Assembly (NCBI GenBank): GCA_012729715.1
Contig: JAAYCQ010000082.1
Location: 1-64,000, forward strand
Reading direction: 5' to 3'
Length of the DNA: 64,000 nucleotides
From: Syntrophomonadaceae bacterium
Lineage (GTDB): Bacteria; Bacillota; Syntrophomonadia; Syntrophomonadales; Syntrophomonadaceae
Part shown: in pieces, positions 25,814 through 36,282 of the stretch
Layout of the letters: each line of letters begins with the position of its first letter
Numbering within the stretch: the stretch's first letter is position 1
Notes under the pieces: generated by a model
Told to the model about the DNA's origin: nothing
Databases searched by the model: none
The model's input: only the letters and a program-made list of their open reading frames with translations
Translations under genes and position numbers: made by a program

Positions 25814-28800
25814 CTACCAGGCTACCGTCAGGTTTATCTGATCCTGCTCGGGTTCAACTTCCAGTCTAACCATGCCATTTTGGATTTCATACAGCCGGTT
25901 ATTTATAGAAACTAGGCCGGAAGCTGGCATTTTATTGCTGCTATACCAGAAATACAGAGTAACAAAGGTTTTTTCCCCCGGTTTAAACTGAGGGGGGACA
26001 GCTGTTACCAGGTATCTGTTATCTGAAGGCTTATCTACGATTTTACCGGTCATATCCGGAATAACCTGCAGGGTATACTGCGAGGTTTTTAAATCATAGT
26101 CACTTAAGGTCACGGAACTATACACCACTACCTCCCATATACCCGGTGCCGGTCGATTATAGGGCATATTAACCGAGGCAATAACCTGGGCATCTCCTAC
26201 ACCCGCGTACTGGCTGACCTCCTGCGCACCCCCGGGGGATATGATATGCATCCGCACCCGCCCTTTACTGCCTGACAACAGTTTGAAACTGACACTGGTC
26301 ATATTTTCCGGCACCCGGAAAAAGTAGCGTTTAAACTGCCCTGCAGGCAGTTCTCCGCTCTCTTCAAAGGCCTTATCTTTAGTCTTTCCCAACTCATAGG
26401 GCAGTATTACCGTTTGCAGCATGGCCACGTCCCATTCCGAAGTACTGTATTTATCAGCCAGCAAAAATGTACTGTAGAGGCCAGGTTCCAGCAATTCGCC
26501 GTATTTAATATTTACGGTCCGCTCACCCCGGGCCGGAACCTGTATGGAATACTGCTGTGGTTTAACCCAGTCTGCCAACCCGCCTATGGACAACTGTTCA
26601 TTTACATTACCATTATTCATAATTTTAAAGGTCAATTCTCCCGGAGCCAGGCCTCGGGAGTAAAAACCATGAGCATATCCCAAACCAGGGCTGTATTGAC
26701 TACCACTAAAAACATTATCCTGGTATTTTTTTCGCTGCAGCTCGTTCCAGGCGCGCATGAGATTTACCGCCCCAAAGCCCTGTTCCACCGCTTGAAAGCC
26801 GGGTAGGGGTTTAGCCCCGGCCAGCAAGGCCTGCCCTATAGCCTGACTGTTATTAATATAGAGCTTGCGGCCGGCCGCATCCAACAGCAGGGCAGCAGCT
26901 CCGGCCACATGAGGTGCAGCCATACTGGTACCTTCATCTAATCGATATGATTGACCACTCCACAAAGGATAGGTGGAAACGGCATTTCCCGGTGCCACCA
27001 GCATGGGCGCAGTCGAGGCATCAGCCGCCGGGCCGCTGGAGCTAAAATACCACAGAATCGGTTCTTCCACCTGCCAGCCGTAATCGGTATACCACATCTC
27101 CGGGGTAGCATAAGCACCTACGCTGATAATATTATCCAGCGCTGATGTACCTGTAACCGTCCCCAATCCCGGTCCATTATTACCTGCCGCAATACATACC
27201 AGCATGCCGGAGACCTTCTTCACATTGGCCAGCAGTTGGGTTAGGGACTGCAGCTCTGATTCCTGCAGCTGATACTGACCCATGCTTACCACCGCCACTT
27301 TGGCTCCCCGGTCTGCGGCCAGGCTGATAGCACTCTCGATTTTCTTCAGGCTGGTAGTGCCGCTGCGATCCATTACCTTGATGGGCAGGAGCTGGGCATC
27401 CGGCGCTACTCCCTGAATCTTTCCCCGGGCTGCAACTATACCGGATACTTCCGTACCATGCCCTAACATATCAAAACCCAGCTTAACATAATCCCCTGCA
27501 GCCGGTATTTCCGCTAAGAGCAGGTTAAAACTGCGGTTCCCCTCCCCATTAATTACCGCTGTTTGACCTTGCCGGCTGAAAACCTGTAACGGCTCCTGGT
27601 CATTTATTTGGCCATCAAAATCAGTGTCCAGATAAACCGTATCATAGATATTCCAAAGCTTTCCCGCACTTGCAACCACCAGCAGCTGCTCTTCTCTTAA
27701 TCCAAATTCGGCCGGTAAAAACTTCAAGTTAAAATAACCATATTTATAAACATCGGAAACATTATTAGTTTTACTGACATCAATCTTTTTGCCGCCGATA
27801 TTTAAATACCCATCCTGGGCCTTAACCTCAGTCAGGTTAACTTTCCCTTCACTGCTCAGGTCAATAAAATCAACTATCTTACGATAGCCGTCTGCCGTCT
27901 TCTGCAAATCCGGGTGACCGGGGTCGAGACCGCTGTCAATGATGGCTACCAGTTGCGACCGCCCACTGGCTCCCGTAAGATCAATAAAATCATTGGCCTG
28001 CATGGCCTCACAGGCAGCCTGCAAACTGATTTCCGGACGATTCAAGGGTGTAATCTCGGCCTTTTGGATATCTATATCTTCGGTTAAATTAACTATTTTT
28101 CCATCTACCGGAGCTGATTTTTCACCCGCCGGCAGGGAAATACTGTGCAAGTTTACCCGTCCTTCATCATGTTTACCGGTACTATATAGATAAGCCAGCT
28201 TGCCTTCTGGATTAAGGCTGAAATAGGCATCAAGCGGTAAATTTAACTGGGTCAGCGGTAGTTTCTGACCCTCGGCATAGCCTACCAGATTGGCAGCCAG
28301 TTCAAATATTTGACTTTGCCCATTAATCCTGATCATAACCCGTTTTAAGGGCAGGTCAATCTGTTCCAGGGTTCCGTAAAAATGAAATTTCTGGCCCTGT
28401 AAGGCCAGAAACTGTTCCAGTAAAACTGCTACTTCCGCCCGGGTTAAATTCTGCCCGGGCTTAAAACTATTATCCGGGTAACCGCTTATTATCCCCTGGC
28501 TAACCGCATAATCTACCGATTTCAGAGCCCAGGCAGATATATCCGAACGATCAATAAAATCAGCTGGAGGCAGGTCTTCAGCTGACACCCTCAAGCTGTT
28601 AACCATCATGGTAACTGCTTCCTCCCGGCTGACCGGGGCTAAGGGGTGAAAATAACTGTGCCCGTCACCCTGGGAAATATTCATCTCATAAGCTAGTTCC
28701 ATATAACCCCGAGCCCAGTGATTCTGGGCATCACGAAAGTGAGGCTCCCCTTTAAATAATTGTTTAGCCTCTGCGCTTTTGTTTAGGGCGTTAATAATCA

Positions 28801-29005
28801 GGGTTATAAACTCGGCCCGGTTGACATATGCATTGGGGCGATACGATTTGTCCGGGTAACCACTGATCAGTTCCCGGTTGTTCAGATGATCTATTTGTGG
28901 AGCAGCCCAGTGCTGACGTGTGTCAGAAAAAGCATTAGCCACCAACGGATTGCAGCAAATAAAAAAAATAATCAACAACCCGGCCAGATATGTATTCTTT
29001 CTCAT
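25814..29005 (-). CDS. S8 (subtilisin) family peptidase with N-terminal SLH domains
   Basis: Signal peptide, SLH repeats (FSDTRQHWAAPQIDHLNNRELISGYPDKSYRPNAYVNRAEF), catalytic motifs VAIIDSGLD, GHGTEVSGIVAA, GTSMAAPHVAGAAALL. Confidence 0.95.
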   Translation of the reverse strand: MRKNTYLAGLLIIFFICCNPLVANAFSDTRQHWAAPQIDHLNNRELISGYPDKSYRPNAYVNRAEFITLIINALNKSAEAKQLFKGEPHFRDAQNHWARGYMELAYEMNISQGDGHSYFHPLAPVSREEAVTMMVNSLRVSAEDLPPADFIDRSDISAWALKSVDYAVSQGIISGYPDNSFKPGQNLTRAEVAVLLEQFLALQGQKFHFYGTLEQIDLPLKRVMIRINGQSQIFELAANLVGYAEGQKLPLTQLNLPLDAYFSLNPEGKLAYLYSTGKHDEGRVNLHSISLPAGEKSAPVDGKIVNLTEDIDIQKAEITPLNRPEISLQAACEAMQANDFIDLTGASGRSQLVAIIDSGLDPGHPDLQKTADGYRKIVDFIDLSSEGKVNLTEVKAQDGYLNIGGKKIDVSKTNNVSDVYKYGYFNLKFLPAEFGLREEQLLVVASAGKLWNIYDTVYLDTDFDGQINDQEPLQVFSRQGQTAVINGEGNRSFNLLLAEIPAAGDYVKLGFDMLGHGTEVSGIVAARGKIQGVAPDAQLLPIKVMDRSGTTSLKKIESAISLAADRGAKVAVVSMGQYQLQESELQSLTQLLANVKKVSGMLVCIAAGNNGPGLGTVTGTSALDNIISVGAYATPEMWYTDYGWQVEEPILWYFSSSGPAADASTAPMLVAPGNAVSTYPLWSGQSYRLDEGTSMAAPHVAGAAALLLDAAGRKLYINNSQAIGQALLAGAKPLPGFQAVEQGFGAVNLMRAWNELQRKKYQDNVFSGSQYSPGLGYAHGFYSRGLAPGELTFKIMNNGNVNEQLSIGGLADWVKPQQYSIQVPARGERTVNIKYGELLEPGLYSTFLLADKYSTSEWDVAMLQTVILPYELGKTKDKAFEESGELPAGQFKRYFFRVPENMTSVSFKLLSGSKGRVRMHIISPGGAQEVSQYAGVGDAQVIASVNMPYNRPAPGIWEVVVYSSVTLSDYDLKTSQYTLQVIPDMTGKIVDKPSDNRYLVTAVPPQFKPGEKTFVTLYFWYSSNKMPASGLVSINNRLYEIQNGMVRLEVEPEQDQINLTVAW

Positions 29006-29235
29006 ACAAGTCCTGCCTTTATGTATAACTAGAATTAAGAATTAAAAATTAAGAATTGTGGTTGAAATACTTCGTATTTCTCTTAATTTCAATTATTAGG
29101 GTCGCTCAGTATTTCTTGTTATTTTTGTAGGGAACGGCCCCCGTGCCGTTCCGCCGGGTCTTTGTTATTGTAATAAAAGGAAATGCGGAGCATTTCTACG
29201 TTAATTAAAAATTAAGAATTAAAAATTAAAAATTC

Positions 29236-29826
29236 CTACACCTTTATTCCCCTCATAATTATATCCGTAAGCTGGGCCGCCATAGCGGCCGGGCTGATGT
29301 CCCAATCTTCCAGAGTGATGGGGACCCAGAGGGAGCCCAGGCTGCCGATTATTAACAAAGTTAACAATTTGGCATCCACGTTCCGAATCTCACCACGCTT
29401 AATACTATCCTCGATTATGCCAGTAAGTTTCTCTTCTTTTTCATTACGTAAATTATAAGTCCAATCTTTCAGATCCTCATCCCAAATTTCGGTATCCCAA
29501 AAAACTATTCGGGTTAACTCCTTATTTTCCCGGCAAAAGGTGATATGAGATTCAAATAGCACGGACATCCTTTCTTCAAAAGTAAGTGTTTCCAGCTTCG
29601 GCATATCCATGCGGGTATAATAAACCTGCAGGCTGCTTTCCATCATATCCTGAAATAGCTGCAATTTGCTATCAAAGTATTCATATATGGTGCCTTTGCC
29701 AATACCGGCTACAACAGCTATTTCCTCCATACGGGTATTATGATAACCCTTAACAGAAAAAACCTGCACCGCCGCATCCAGTATAATATCTCGTTTATTC
29801 TGCACTCGTTTACCAGATTCCTTCAT
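29236..29826 (-). CDS. TetR/AcrR family transcriptional regulator
   Basis: Sequence KRDIILDAAVQVFSVKGYHNTRMEEIAVVAGIGKGTIYEYFDSKLQLFQDMM. Confidence 0.93.
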   Translation of the reverse strand: MKESGKRVQNKRDIILDAAVQVFSVKGYHNTRMEEIAVVAGIGKGTIYEYFDSKLQLFQDMMESSLQVYYTRMDMPKLETLTFEERMSVLFESHITFCRENKELTRIVFWDTEIWDEDLKDWTYNLRNEKEEKLTGIIEDSIKRGEIRNVDAKLLTLLIIGSLGSLWVPITLEDWDISPAAMAAQLTDIIMRGIKV

Positions 29827-29846
29827 ATTTGTTTCCCCCTTCCCAG

Positions 29847-30065
29847 CCATTGGTGAAGGCAAACAGGAGGATCTTCCCCTTGTTTGCCGGGTGTCGGCTC
29901 AATCGGCGGAACGGCACGGGGGCCGTTCCCTACAAAATAATCTTAATTCTCAATTCCAACCGCCTTTATAGCCACTGGTGAAGGCAAACAGGAGAATCGT
30001 CCCCTTGTTTGCCAGGTGTCGGCTCAACCGGCGGAACGGCACGGGGGCCGTTCCCTACAAAATAA
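29847..30065. repeat. Two tandem copies (offset about 125 bp) of a GGCAAACAGGA...CGGAACGGCACGGGGGCCGTTCCCTACAAAATAA unit
   Basis: GGTGAAGGCAAACAGGAG at 29852 and 29977 followed by the same GTGTCGGCTCAA(T/C)CGGCGGAACGGCACGGGGGCCGTTCCC. Confidence 0.85.
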
Positions 30066-30140
30066 AGAGAAATGCGGAGCATTTCCACATTAATTCAAAA
30101 TTCAAAATTAAGAATTCAAAATTAACCCATTATAGTTTTT

Positions 30141-33100
30141 TTATGCCTCAATCCCCTCTTCAGCCACTACTTCCTTTGCCGAAGTTTTACGCCCCAGCTT
30201 CTGACCCCAGTCATCAAATATGCTGTAGACCACCGGTACCAGCACCAGGGTAATCAGGGTGGATACCAGCAGACCGCCGATGACCACTATAGCCAGGGGA
30301 GCGTCCATCTCCCCGCCTTCCCCTACACCCAGAGCCAAGGGGAACATGGCCAGTATGGTAGCCAGAGCAGTCATGAGTATAGGCCGCAACCTTACCCGGC
30401 CCGCCTCCACAATAGCCGCGTCACGCTCCATTCCCCGCTCCCGCAGCTGCTTCAAGTAGTCCACCAGCACAATGGCATTGGCCACAACAATACCGACCAG
30501 CATTATAACCCCAATAAAAACTACCACACTGAAATGCTTCCCGGTAAGCAGCAGGGAGAGTACAACACCAATAATTGCTGTAGGCACTGAGAACATAATA
30601 ACAAAGGGGTCAAAAAATGATTCATACAGTACCGCCATAACTGCGTAAACCAGAATGATTGCGAGCAGCAAGGCTACTGCTAGGGAGGCGAAGCTCTCCA
30701 TCATTTCCTTATTTTCCCCACCATACTCGATAGTATAGCCGGCGGGAAGTTTAACTTTATTTAATTCAGTCTGAATGTCAGTCATTACCGCATTCAGGTC
30801 ACGGTTTAACAGGTAGCCGTTAATCTCCGCCTTGCGTACCCGATCCTCGCGGGTAATCTGAATAGGACCTGGTTCCATTTCAAAAGTAGCAATCTGAGAT
30901 AATTTAACTACTGCACCACTGGCACTTAAGATATTCATGTTTTGCAAATATGAAAACTCATCATAACCCTGGGGCGAATAGCGTACCCGGACATCTACCT
31001 CATCACCTTCGACCTTGTAGCGGGTAGCCACCGCACCCTGGCGGGCATTCTGTATTTCTGCCGCCACCTGGCCCGGCGTCAACCCCAGGCTGGCAGCCCG
31101 CTGGCGGTCGATCTTCACCTGAACTTCGGGATTGCCATCACTTAGAGAAGCAGTTATCTCCCGGGTACCAGGGACTTTTCGAATAATTTCCGCTGCCTGG
31201 TCCGAAATTTCCCGCAATACCTTCAGGTCATCGCCCCGTACCTGTACATTTATGGGGCCGGAGGTAGAGCCCATACTGGCAGTCATATCCATAACACTAA
31301 TTTTAATTTTGGCGCCGGGGATATTACCTACCCGCTGGCGCAGGTCTTCACAAACCAGGTCCACACCCCGTTTGCGCTCAGCCCGGGGAACCAGTTTCAC
31401 ATAAAGAGTGCCTTTATCACCCTGCACCCCGGTATCCATAAACATATTGGAAGAACTGCCCACACTGCTGAATATAGTTTCTACTTCGGGAAGCTCGCGC
31501 AGTTCCTGCTCCACCCTTTTTATAGTATTATCAGTTTCCGGTAAGAGACTGCCCTTGTCGCCTTCAACACTAATGGAAATCTCACCGGAATCCATGGCCG
31601 GCATGAACTCCGCCCCTACCAGCGGTATTAAGGCCAGCGAACCAACCATTAACAAAGTTACCACTATAACCACCCGGCGGCGGTGAGACAAAGACCACTG
31701 CAGCAGTACCTTGTAACGATCCCCCAAGCCATCTATCCAACGCCCGAAACCCGAGGTTATGCGAGCGGTCCTTGCCGTCCCCTGACGGCGGACTTCCATC
31801 GATTTATCGGTTAACATGCGCGAAGCCATCAACGGCACCACAGTCAGAGCCACCATAAGAGAACAGAAAATGGCAAACATAACCGTAAGCGCCAGGGGTT
31901 TAAACAACACTGAAGCCAATCCTTCGGTTACCATTATAGGGGAGAAAACTGCTATTAAGGTAAAGGTAGAGGCAATAACTGCCATTCCTACCTCAGAAGC
32001 ACCGGTCACGGCAGCATCCATAGCCGACAGCCCCAGCAGGCGGTGGCGATATATGTTTTCAAATACGACAATGGAATCGTCCACCATCCTCCCCAGGCCC
32101 AGGGCCAATCCTCCCAGGGTAATCAAGTTAATGGTATCGTGGTTAAAATACATCAAAATGAAGGTAGCTATTATAGAAAGGGGTATGGCAGTGAAAATAA
32201 TCAGGGTACTGCGGAAATTACGCAGGAACAGGAATAATATCAGCATAGCCAGGAGGCCGCCTTCAATCATCATCCGTTTAGTAGTATCCAGGGATTGGTT
32301 AATATAAGTGGATTGATCCATTACCACCTTAATATCCAGATCCAGATCCAGCTCTTTTTCGATCTGCTCCAGTTCTGCCCTAACTGCGGTACAAGTCTTA
32401 ACTGTATTGGCATCACTCTGCTTAAGACAGTGAATCCCTACTGCCGGCTGTCCGTCCACTCGGGTCATCTGGCTCTCATCTTTATAGCCATCAGTTACCG
32501 TGGCTATATCCTTAATATAAACGGTGCCGCCGGTCGGAGTTAATATAGCCACATCCTTAATATCTTCTACCGATTCAAACTGCTGCAGGCTGCGCAGGAA
32601 ATACTGGCGTCCCCCATCTTTGACCTGTCCGGCCGACATATTAAAATTCTCCGTACGCAGAACCTGGGTAACCTGCCCCAGGGTAAGATTATAATTAGCC
32701 AGCTTAACCGGGTCTACTTCTACCTTAACTTCCCGCTGCGATCCCCCGGTCATTACTACCGAAGCTACCTCGGTAATGCGGCTTAAACGGGGCTCAATGA
32801 TGTCTTCCGCTACTTCCTGCAATTGGCCCAGGGTCATGCTCTCGCTTTTAACCCCAATCTGGATAACCGGCATTAACGTGGGGTCCATTCTAAGAACCAT
32901 CGGCTTCTGAGAGCCGCTGGGTAGATATTTTTCAACCAAACCAATCTTTTCCCGAATCTCATTAACCGTGCTGTCCATGTTGGTTCCCCAGTCATAATAA
33001 ATAAGGATCATAGAGGAACCGGACATGGAAATAGAATGAAGTTCCTTTATGTTGCCCATGGAATTGAGCGCACCTTCCAGGAGCTTGGTAACCTGAGATT

Positions 33101-33278
33101 CCACTTCCTCCGGGCCTACCCCGGGGTATTCCGTCATTACTGCAGCAATGGGAAACTTCATATCTGGTATCAGGTCTACGGCCATTTTGGACAGGGTGAA
33201 AAAACCCAGGATAATTATTACCGATACCAGGATAATCATGGTAACCGGCCTTTTTACGGAAAAATCAATAATTTTCAT
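30141..33278 (-). CDS. RND family efflux permease (AcrB/HAE1-like)
   Basis: MKIIDFSVKRPVTMIILVSVIIILGFFTLSKMAVDLIPDMKFPIAAVMTEYPGVGPEEVE...; 12-TM RND pattern, GGLALGLGRMVDDSIVVFENIYRH. Confidence 0.96.
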   Translation of the reverse strand: MKIIDFSVKRPVTMIILVSVIIILGFFTLSKMAVDLIPDMKFPIAAVMTEYPGVGPEEVESQVTKLLEGALNSMGNIKELHSISMSGSSMILIYYDWGTNMDSTVNEIREKIGLVEKYLPSGSQKPMVLRMDPTLMPVIQIGVKSESMTLGQLQEVAEDIIEPRLSRITEVASVVMTGGSQREVKVEVDPVKLANYNLTLGQVTQVLRTENFNMSAGQVKDGGRQYFLRSLQQFESVEDIKDVAILTPTGGTVYIKDIATVTDGYKDESQMTRVDGQPAVGIHCLKQSDANTVKTCTAVRAELEQIEKELDLDLDIKVVMDQSTYINQSLDTTKRMMIEGGLLAMLILFLFLRNFRSTLIIFTAIPLSIIATFILMYFNHDTINLITLGGLALGLGRMVDDSIVVFENIYRHRLLGLSAMDAAVTGASEVGMAVIASTFTLIAVFSPIMVTEGLASVLFKPLALTVMFAIFCSLMVALTVVPLMASRMLTDKSMEVRRQGTARTARITSGFGRWIDGLGDRYKVLLQWSLSHRRRVVIVVTLLMVGSLALIPLVGAEFMPAMDSGEISISVEGDKGSLLPETDNTIKRVEQELRELPEVETIFSSVGSSSNMFMDTGVQGDKGTLYVKLVPRAERKRGVDLVCEDLRQRVGNIPGAKIKISVMDMTASMGSTSGPINVQVRGDDLKVLREISDQAAEIIRKVPGTREITASLSDGNPEVQVKIDRQRAASLGLTPGQVAAEIQNARQGAVATRYKVEGDEVDVRVRYSPQGYDEFSYLQNMNILSASGAVVKLSQIATFEMEPGPIQITREDRVRKAEINGYLLNRDLNAVMTDIQTELNKVKLPAGYTIEYGGENKEMMESFASLAVALLLAIILVYAVMAVLYESFFDPFVIMFSVPTAIIGVVLSLLLTGKHFSVVVFIGVIMLVGIVVANAIVLVDYLKQLRERGMERDAAIVEAGRVRLRPILMTALATILAMFPLALGVGEGGEMDAPLAIVVIGGLLVSTLITLVLVPVVYSIFDDWGQKLGRKTSAKEVVAEEGIEA

Positions 33279-34423
33279 TATTTAGCCCCCCCGGAAACGA
33301 CCCTGACCAGGGTACCGTTGTTTACCAGGGTGTTACCTTTGGTTATAACCTGCTCCCCGGCTTTCAGCCCGGAAATGATTTCTATATATTTATGATCCCG
33401 CAGGCCAGTCTCAACATCTATCTCCCGGGCACGGTTCTTGCTGTCCACAGTGTAAACGATTTGCCGACCGCTGCGGGGAACAACTGCAGCCAGAGGTACG
33501 GTAAGTACATCATCTTTGCTAACGGTACTGATTACTACCTCGGCAAACATACCTGATTTAATTTTATTATCCGGGTTGTCCAGGACAACCTTCACCGTAT
33601 AATTGCGCTTCATGGGGTCAGCTACACTGGAAACGCTGTCTACTTTGCCTTTAAAAGGCTTTTCTCCGGCAGCCTTCACCAGTACGTCTACTACAGAGCC
33701 GTTTTTTATATAACTAACTTCCGATTCACTAACCAGGGTTTCTATTTCCAAACGGGAGGTGTCGCTTACGGTTGCGGCAGGGGATGTGGGGCTGGCGGTA
33801 TCACCCAGGGAAAGATTAACACTTCCTACTACACCACTTATGGGTGAAGTAATAGTACAGTGATTTAATTGGGTTTGAGCTAACATCAGGCCAGCCTGGG
33901 CCTGCTCCAGAGTGGCTTCAATGCTTCCGGTTTCCAGTACTTCCACAGCACTCTTAGCAGCTTCCAACTGCTGCTGGGAGGCAGCACCGGCATCAAACAG
34001 CTTCTGGGTTCTCTCATAGCCCAGCCGGGCATTTTCCAACTGAATGTCATGAGCTTTCTTACCCGCCTCAGCCATAGCTACACCCGCTTCGGCCTGCCGA
34101 ATAGAGGCTTCAAAGTCACTGCTGTCCAGGGTCAAGAGGGTCTGCCCGGCACTTACCCCGTCACCCGGTTTCACATATATGGCCGTTACCCGCGCAGAAG
34201 CCTTGGGCATTATGTATACTTCATTAACTCCCCGCACCGTTCCCGGATACTTAACTGCCTGAGCTATGTTGCGCTTCTCCACCTTAACCGTGCTGACACT
34301 TAATTCCGTTTCTTTGACTACTTCTTTTTCTTTTTCACAACCAATCAATAACGATAGGGATAATACTAGAACCAGTAAAATACTTAGCGACCGTTTAATC
34401 TTTTTCACTATTTCCCCTCCCAT
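33278..34423 (-). CDS. RND efflux periplasmic adaptor (MFP) lipoprotein-like
   Basis: Lipobox LSLLIGCEKE; SARVTAIYVKPGDGVSAGQTLLTLDSSD; start overlaps the RND gene region. Confidence 0.93.
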   Translation of the reverse strand: MGGEIVKKIKRSLSILLVLVLSLSLLIGCEKEKEVVKETELSVSTVKVEKRNIAQAVKYPGTVRGVNEVYIMPKASARVTAIYVKPGDGVSAGQTLLTLDSSDFEASIRQAEAGVAMAEAGKKAHDIQLENARLGYERTQKLFDAGAASQQQLEAAKSAVEVLETGSIEATLEQAQAGLMLAQTQLNHCTITSPISGVVGSVNLSLGDTASPTSPAATVSDTSRLEIETLVSESEVSYIKNGSVVDVLVKAAGEKPFKGKVDSVSSVADPMKRNYTVKVVLDNPDNKIKSGMFAEVVISTVSKDDVLTVPLAAVVPRSGRQIVYTVDSKNRAREIDVETGLRDHKYIEIISGLKAGEQVITKGNTLVNNGTLVRVVSGGAK

Positions 34424-34440
34424 TTTCTATGCAGCATAAA

Positions 34441-34461
34441 CTGACCGACCGGTTGGTCGGG
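34441..34461. promoter_or_regulatory. Putative TetR-family operator upstream of the adaptor/RND operon
   Basis: CTGACCGACCGGTTGGTCGGG, imperfect palindrome GACCgACCGGTtGGTC. Confidence 0.5.
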
Positions 34462-34521
34462 TTAATTGCATTATATCTATAAATGGAAATGGGGGTCAAG
34501 AGAGAAATGTCGTGGAGGGGC

Positions 34522-34588
34522 GTTGACATGGGGACGGAGTTATTGACAACATTTTCAATGTTGTCAATAACTCCGTCCCCATGTCAAC
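34522..34588. repeat. 67-bp inverted repeat with 32-bp perfect arms and a 3-nt loop; overlaps the 3' end of the S41 peptidase gene
   Basis: GTTGACATGGGGACGGAGTTATTGACAACATT-TTC-AATGTTGTCAATAACTCCGTCCCCATGTCAAC. Confidence 0.92.
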
Positions 34589-36159
34589 CTACCTATCTGT
34601 CCCTGGGGCAGCCGCTGGCCGTCAGTAAAGCGCAGGGTGTCATGGATTACCAGCCAGTATTCCCCCGGTTCCAGGGGGTTAAGCGGTTCACAGCTGAACG
34701 TACTGTCATTTACTACCTTTAGCTCTGACTTAATCCTCTGCCCACTGTCAGCATTAATCAGCTCAATATTAAAATCATTTACATACCTCTCATTAAGCGC
34801 CGTCTTCATATCTATACTAATATCCTGGTCAGAAATGTCCCCGATAAACTCATATCCCGGATAATAGTAAGGCCATTGCAGCTTCCGTTCCTCACTACTG
34901 AGTTCAGTCCATTTCGAGTCATTACCATAATACACCGGCGCATCGCCAATCCCGTCCACAATGTCAGCCCAGGCCTTCCAGTAACCAGTCTGACGCAGCC
35001 TGCTGATATCAACTGCTGCTACAAAACTATCCAGCTGCAGGGCCATCATACTGCCATGCACCGTATCCCGATTATCGCTTAAAATCAGTTTGGCCGCTGC
35101 CAGGCAGTTCTCATCCTCCACCTCAATATCCGGCTTAATTCCTTCCCCGTTAATCTCCTCACCTGCCGGAGAATAAAAACGGGCTATAGTAATCTTTAAC
35201 TTATCCCCATTGGACAGGGGGAAAATCTGCTGCACCGTACCCTTGCCATAAGTAGTCTTCCCGATTAAGATAGCCCTCTGGTTATCCCGCAGAGCCCCCG
35301 CCAAAATCTCCGCCGCACTGGCGCTATATTCATCCTGTAATAATACCATCGCACCATCTATAAATACATCACCTGGAGTACCTGTATAACCTTCTACAGC
35401 TTCCCGTTCTTCCACTACTACCACCGGCGCTTCCCCCATAAAAACCCCGGCTATATCAATAGCCGACTCCAGGTACCCTCCGGGATTGCCCCGCAAATCC
35501 ACTATCCAGTTATCAGCCTTTGCTTTATGCAGGCTCTTTACTGCTTTCTGAAGTTCCTCAGGGGTACGCTGGCCAAAATCATCTATCCCCAGGTAACCCA
35601 GTCCTTTATCCAGCATCTCCGGGTGAACCGTAGGTACCTCTACTTTTTCCCGGGTAATATTAAAACTTAATACCTGCCCTTCCCGCTTAACTTTTAGTAC
35701 CACCGTACTTCCAACCGTGCCGCGCAGTATCTCCATAGCCTTATCCGCGTCTATCCCCACCAGAGTAGTCTCATCTGCCGCTATAATAATATCATTCTTC
35801 TTAAGCCCCGCTTTTTCTGCCGGCGAGTCCTTTATTACCGACAGCACCTGCACCCCGTCACTGCCCCCGGTTATGTATATCCCCACCCCGACAAAATTCC
35901 CATCCAGGGCCTCCAGCTCTTCCTGGTACTCCTCTTGAGTGAGATAGCGGGCATAGGGGTCACCCAGGCGTTTTAACATTTCCTTAACGGTTGGGGCAGT
36001 CAGTACATCGAGAGATACGGGATCAACGTAGTTCTCCTCAACAATCTTCGCCACTTCATCTCGAACATCATCATCAGCTACAACTGTTGGGCATAAACAC
36101 CCAATGATTAAAAAAAGGCATAAGACCAAAACGGTCACCCTGCGATAGTTTCTAAACAT
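34564..36159 (-). CDS. S41 family peptidase (CtpA-like, PDZ)
   Basis: PDZ (GVGIYITGGSDGVQVLSVIKDSPAEKAGLKKNDIIIAADETTLVG) and tail-specific protease motifs (DLRGNPGGYLESAIDIA, DEYSASAAEILAGALRDNQRAILIGKTTYGKGTVQ). Confidence 0.95.
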   Translation of the reverse strand: MFRNYRRVTVLVLCLFLIIGCLCPTVVADDDVRDEVAKIVEENYVDPVSLDVLTAPTVKEMLKRLGDPYARYLTQEEYQEELEALDGNFVGVGIYITGGSDGVQVLSVIKDSPAEKAGLKKNDIIIAADETTLVGIDADKAMEILRGTVGSTVVLKVKREGQVLSFNITREKVEVPTVHPEMLDKGLGYLGIDDFGQRTPEELQKAVKSLHKAKADNWIVDLRGNPGGYLESAIDIAGVFMGEAPVVVVEEREAVEGYTGTPGDVFIDGAMVLLQDEYSASAAEILAGALRDNQRAILIGKTTYGKGTVQQIFPLSNGDKLKITIARFYSPAGEEINGEGIKPDIEVEDENCLAAAKLILSDNRDTVHGSMMALQLDSFVAAVDISRLRQTGYWKAWADIVDGIGDAPVYYGNDSKWTELSSEERKLQWPYYYPGYEFIGDISDQDISIDMKTALNERYVNDFNIELINADSGQRIKSELKVVNDSTFSCEPLNPLEPGEYWLVIHDTLRFTDGQRLPQGQIGRLTWGRSY

Positions 36160-36282
36160 TACTTTCCTCCATTTAAATCAATCTTACCGTAATTAAATAT
36201 ATTCCATTATTTTCAACATATCCCTTTAAGCAGTACAGAAAAAATATAACCCGGCATAAGCCGGGCAAGTTTCATAATTAAT

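Noticed and set aside
34441-34461. Claim that this TetR regulates the RND operon
   Set aside because: The operator is plausible and TetR is nearby, but no direct evidence links them; kept only as a putative site.
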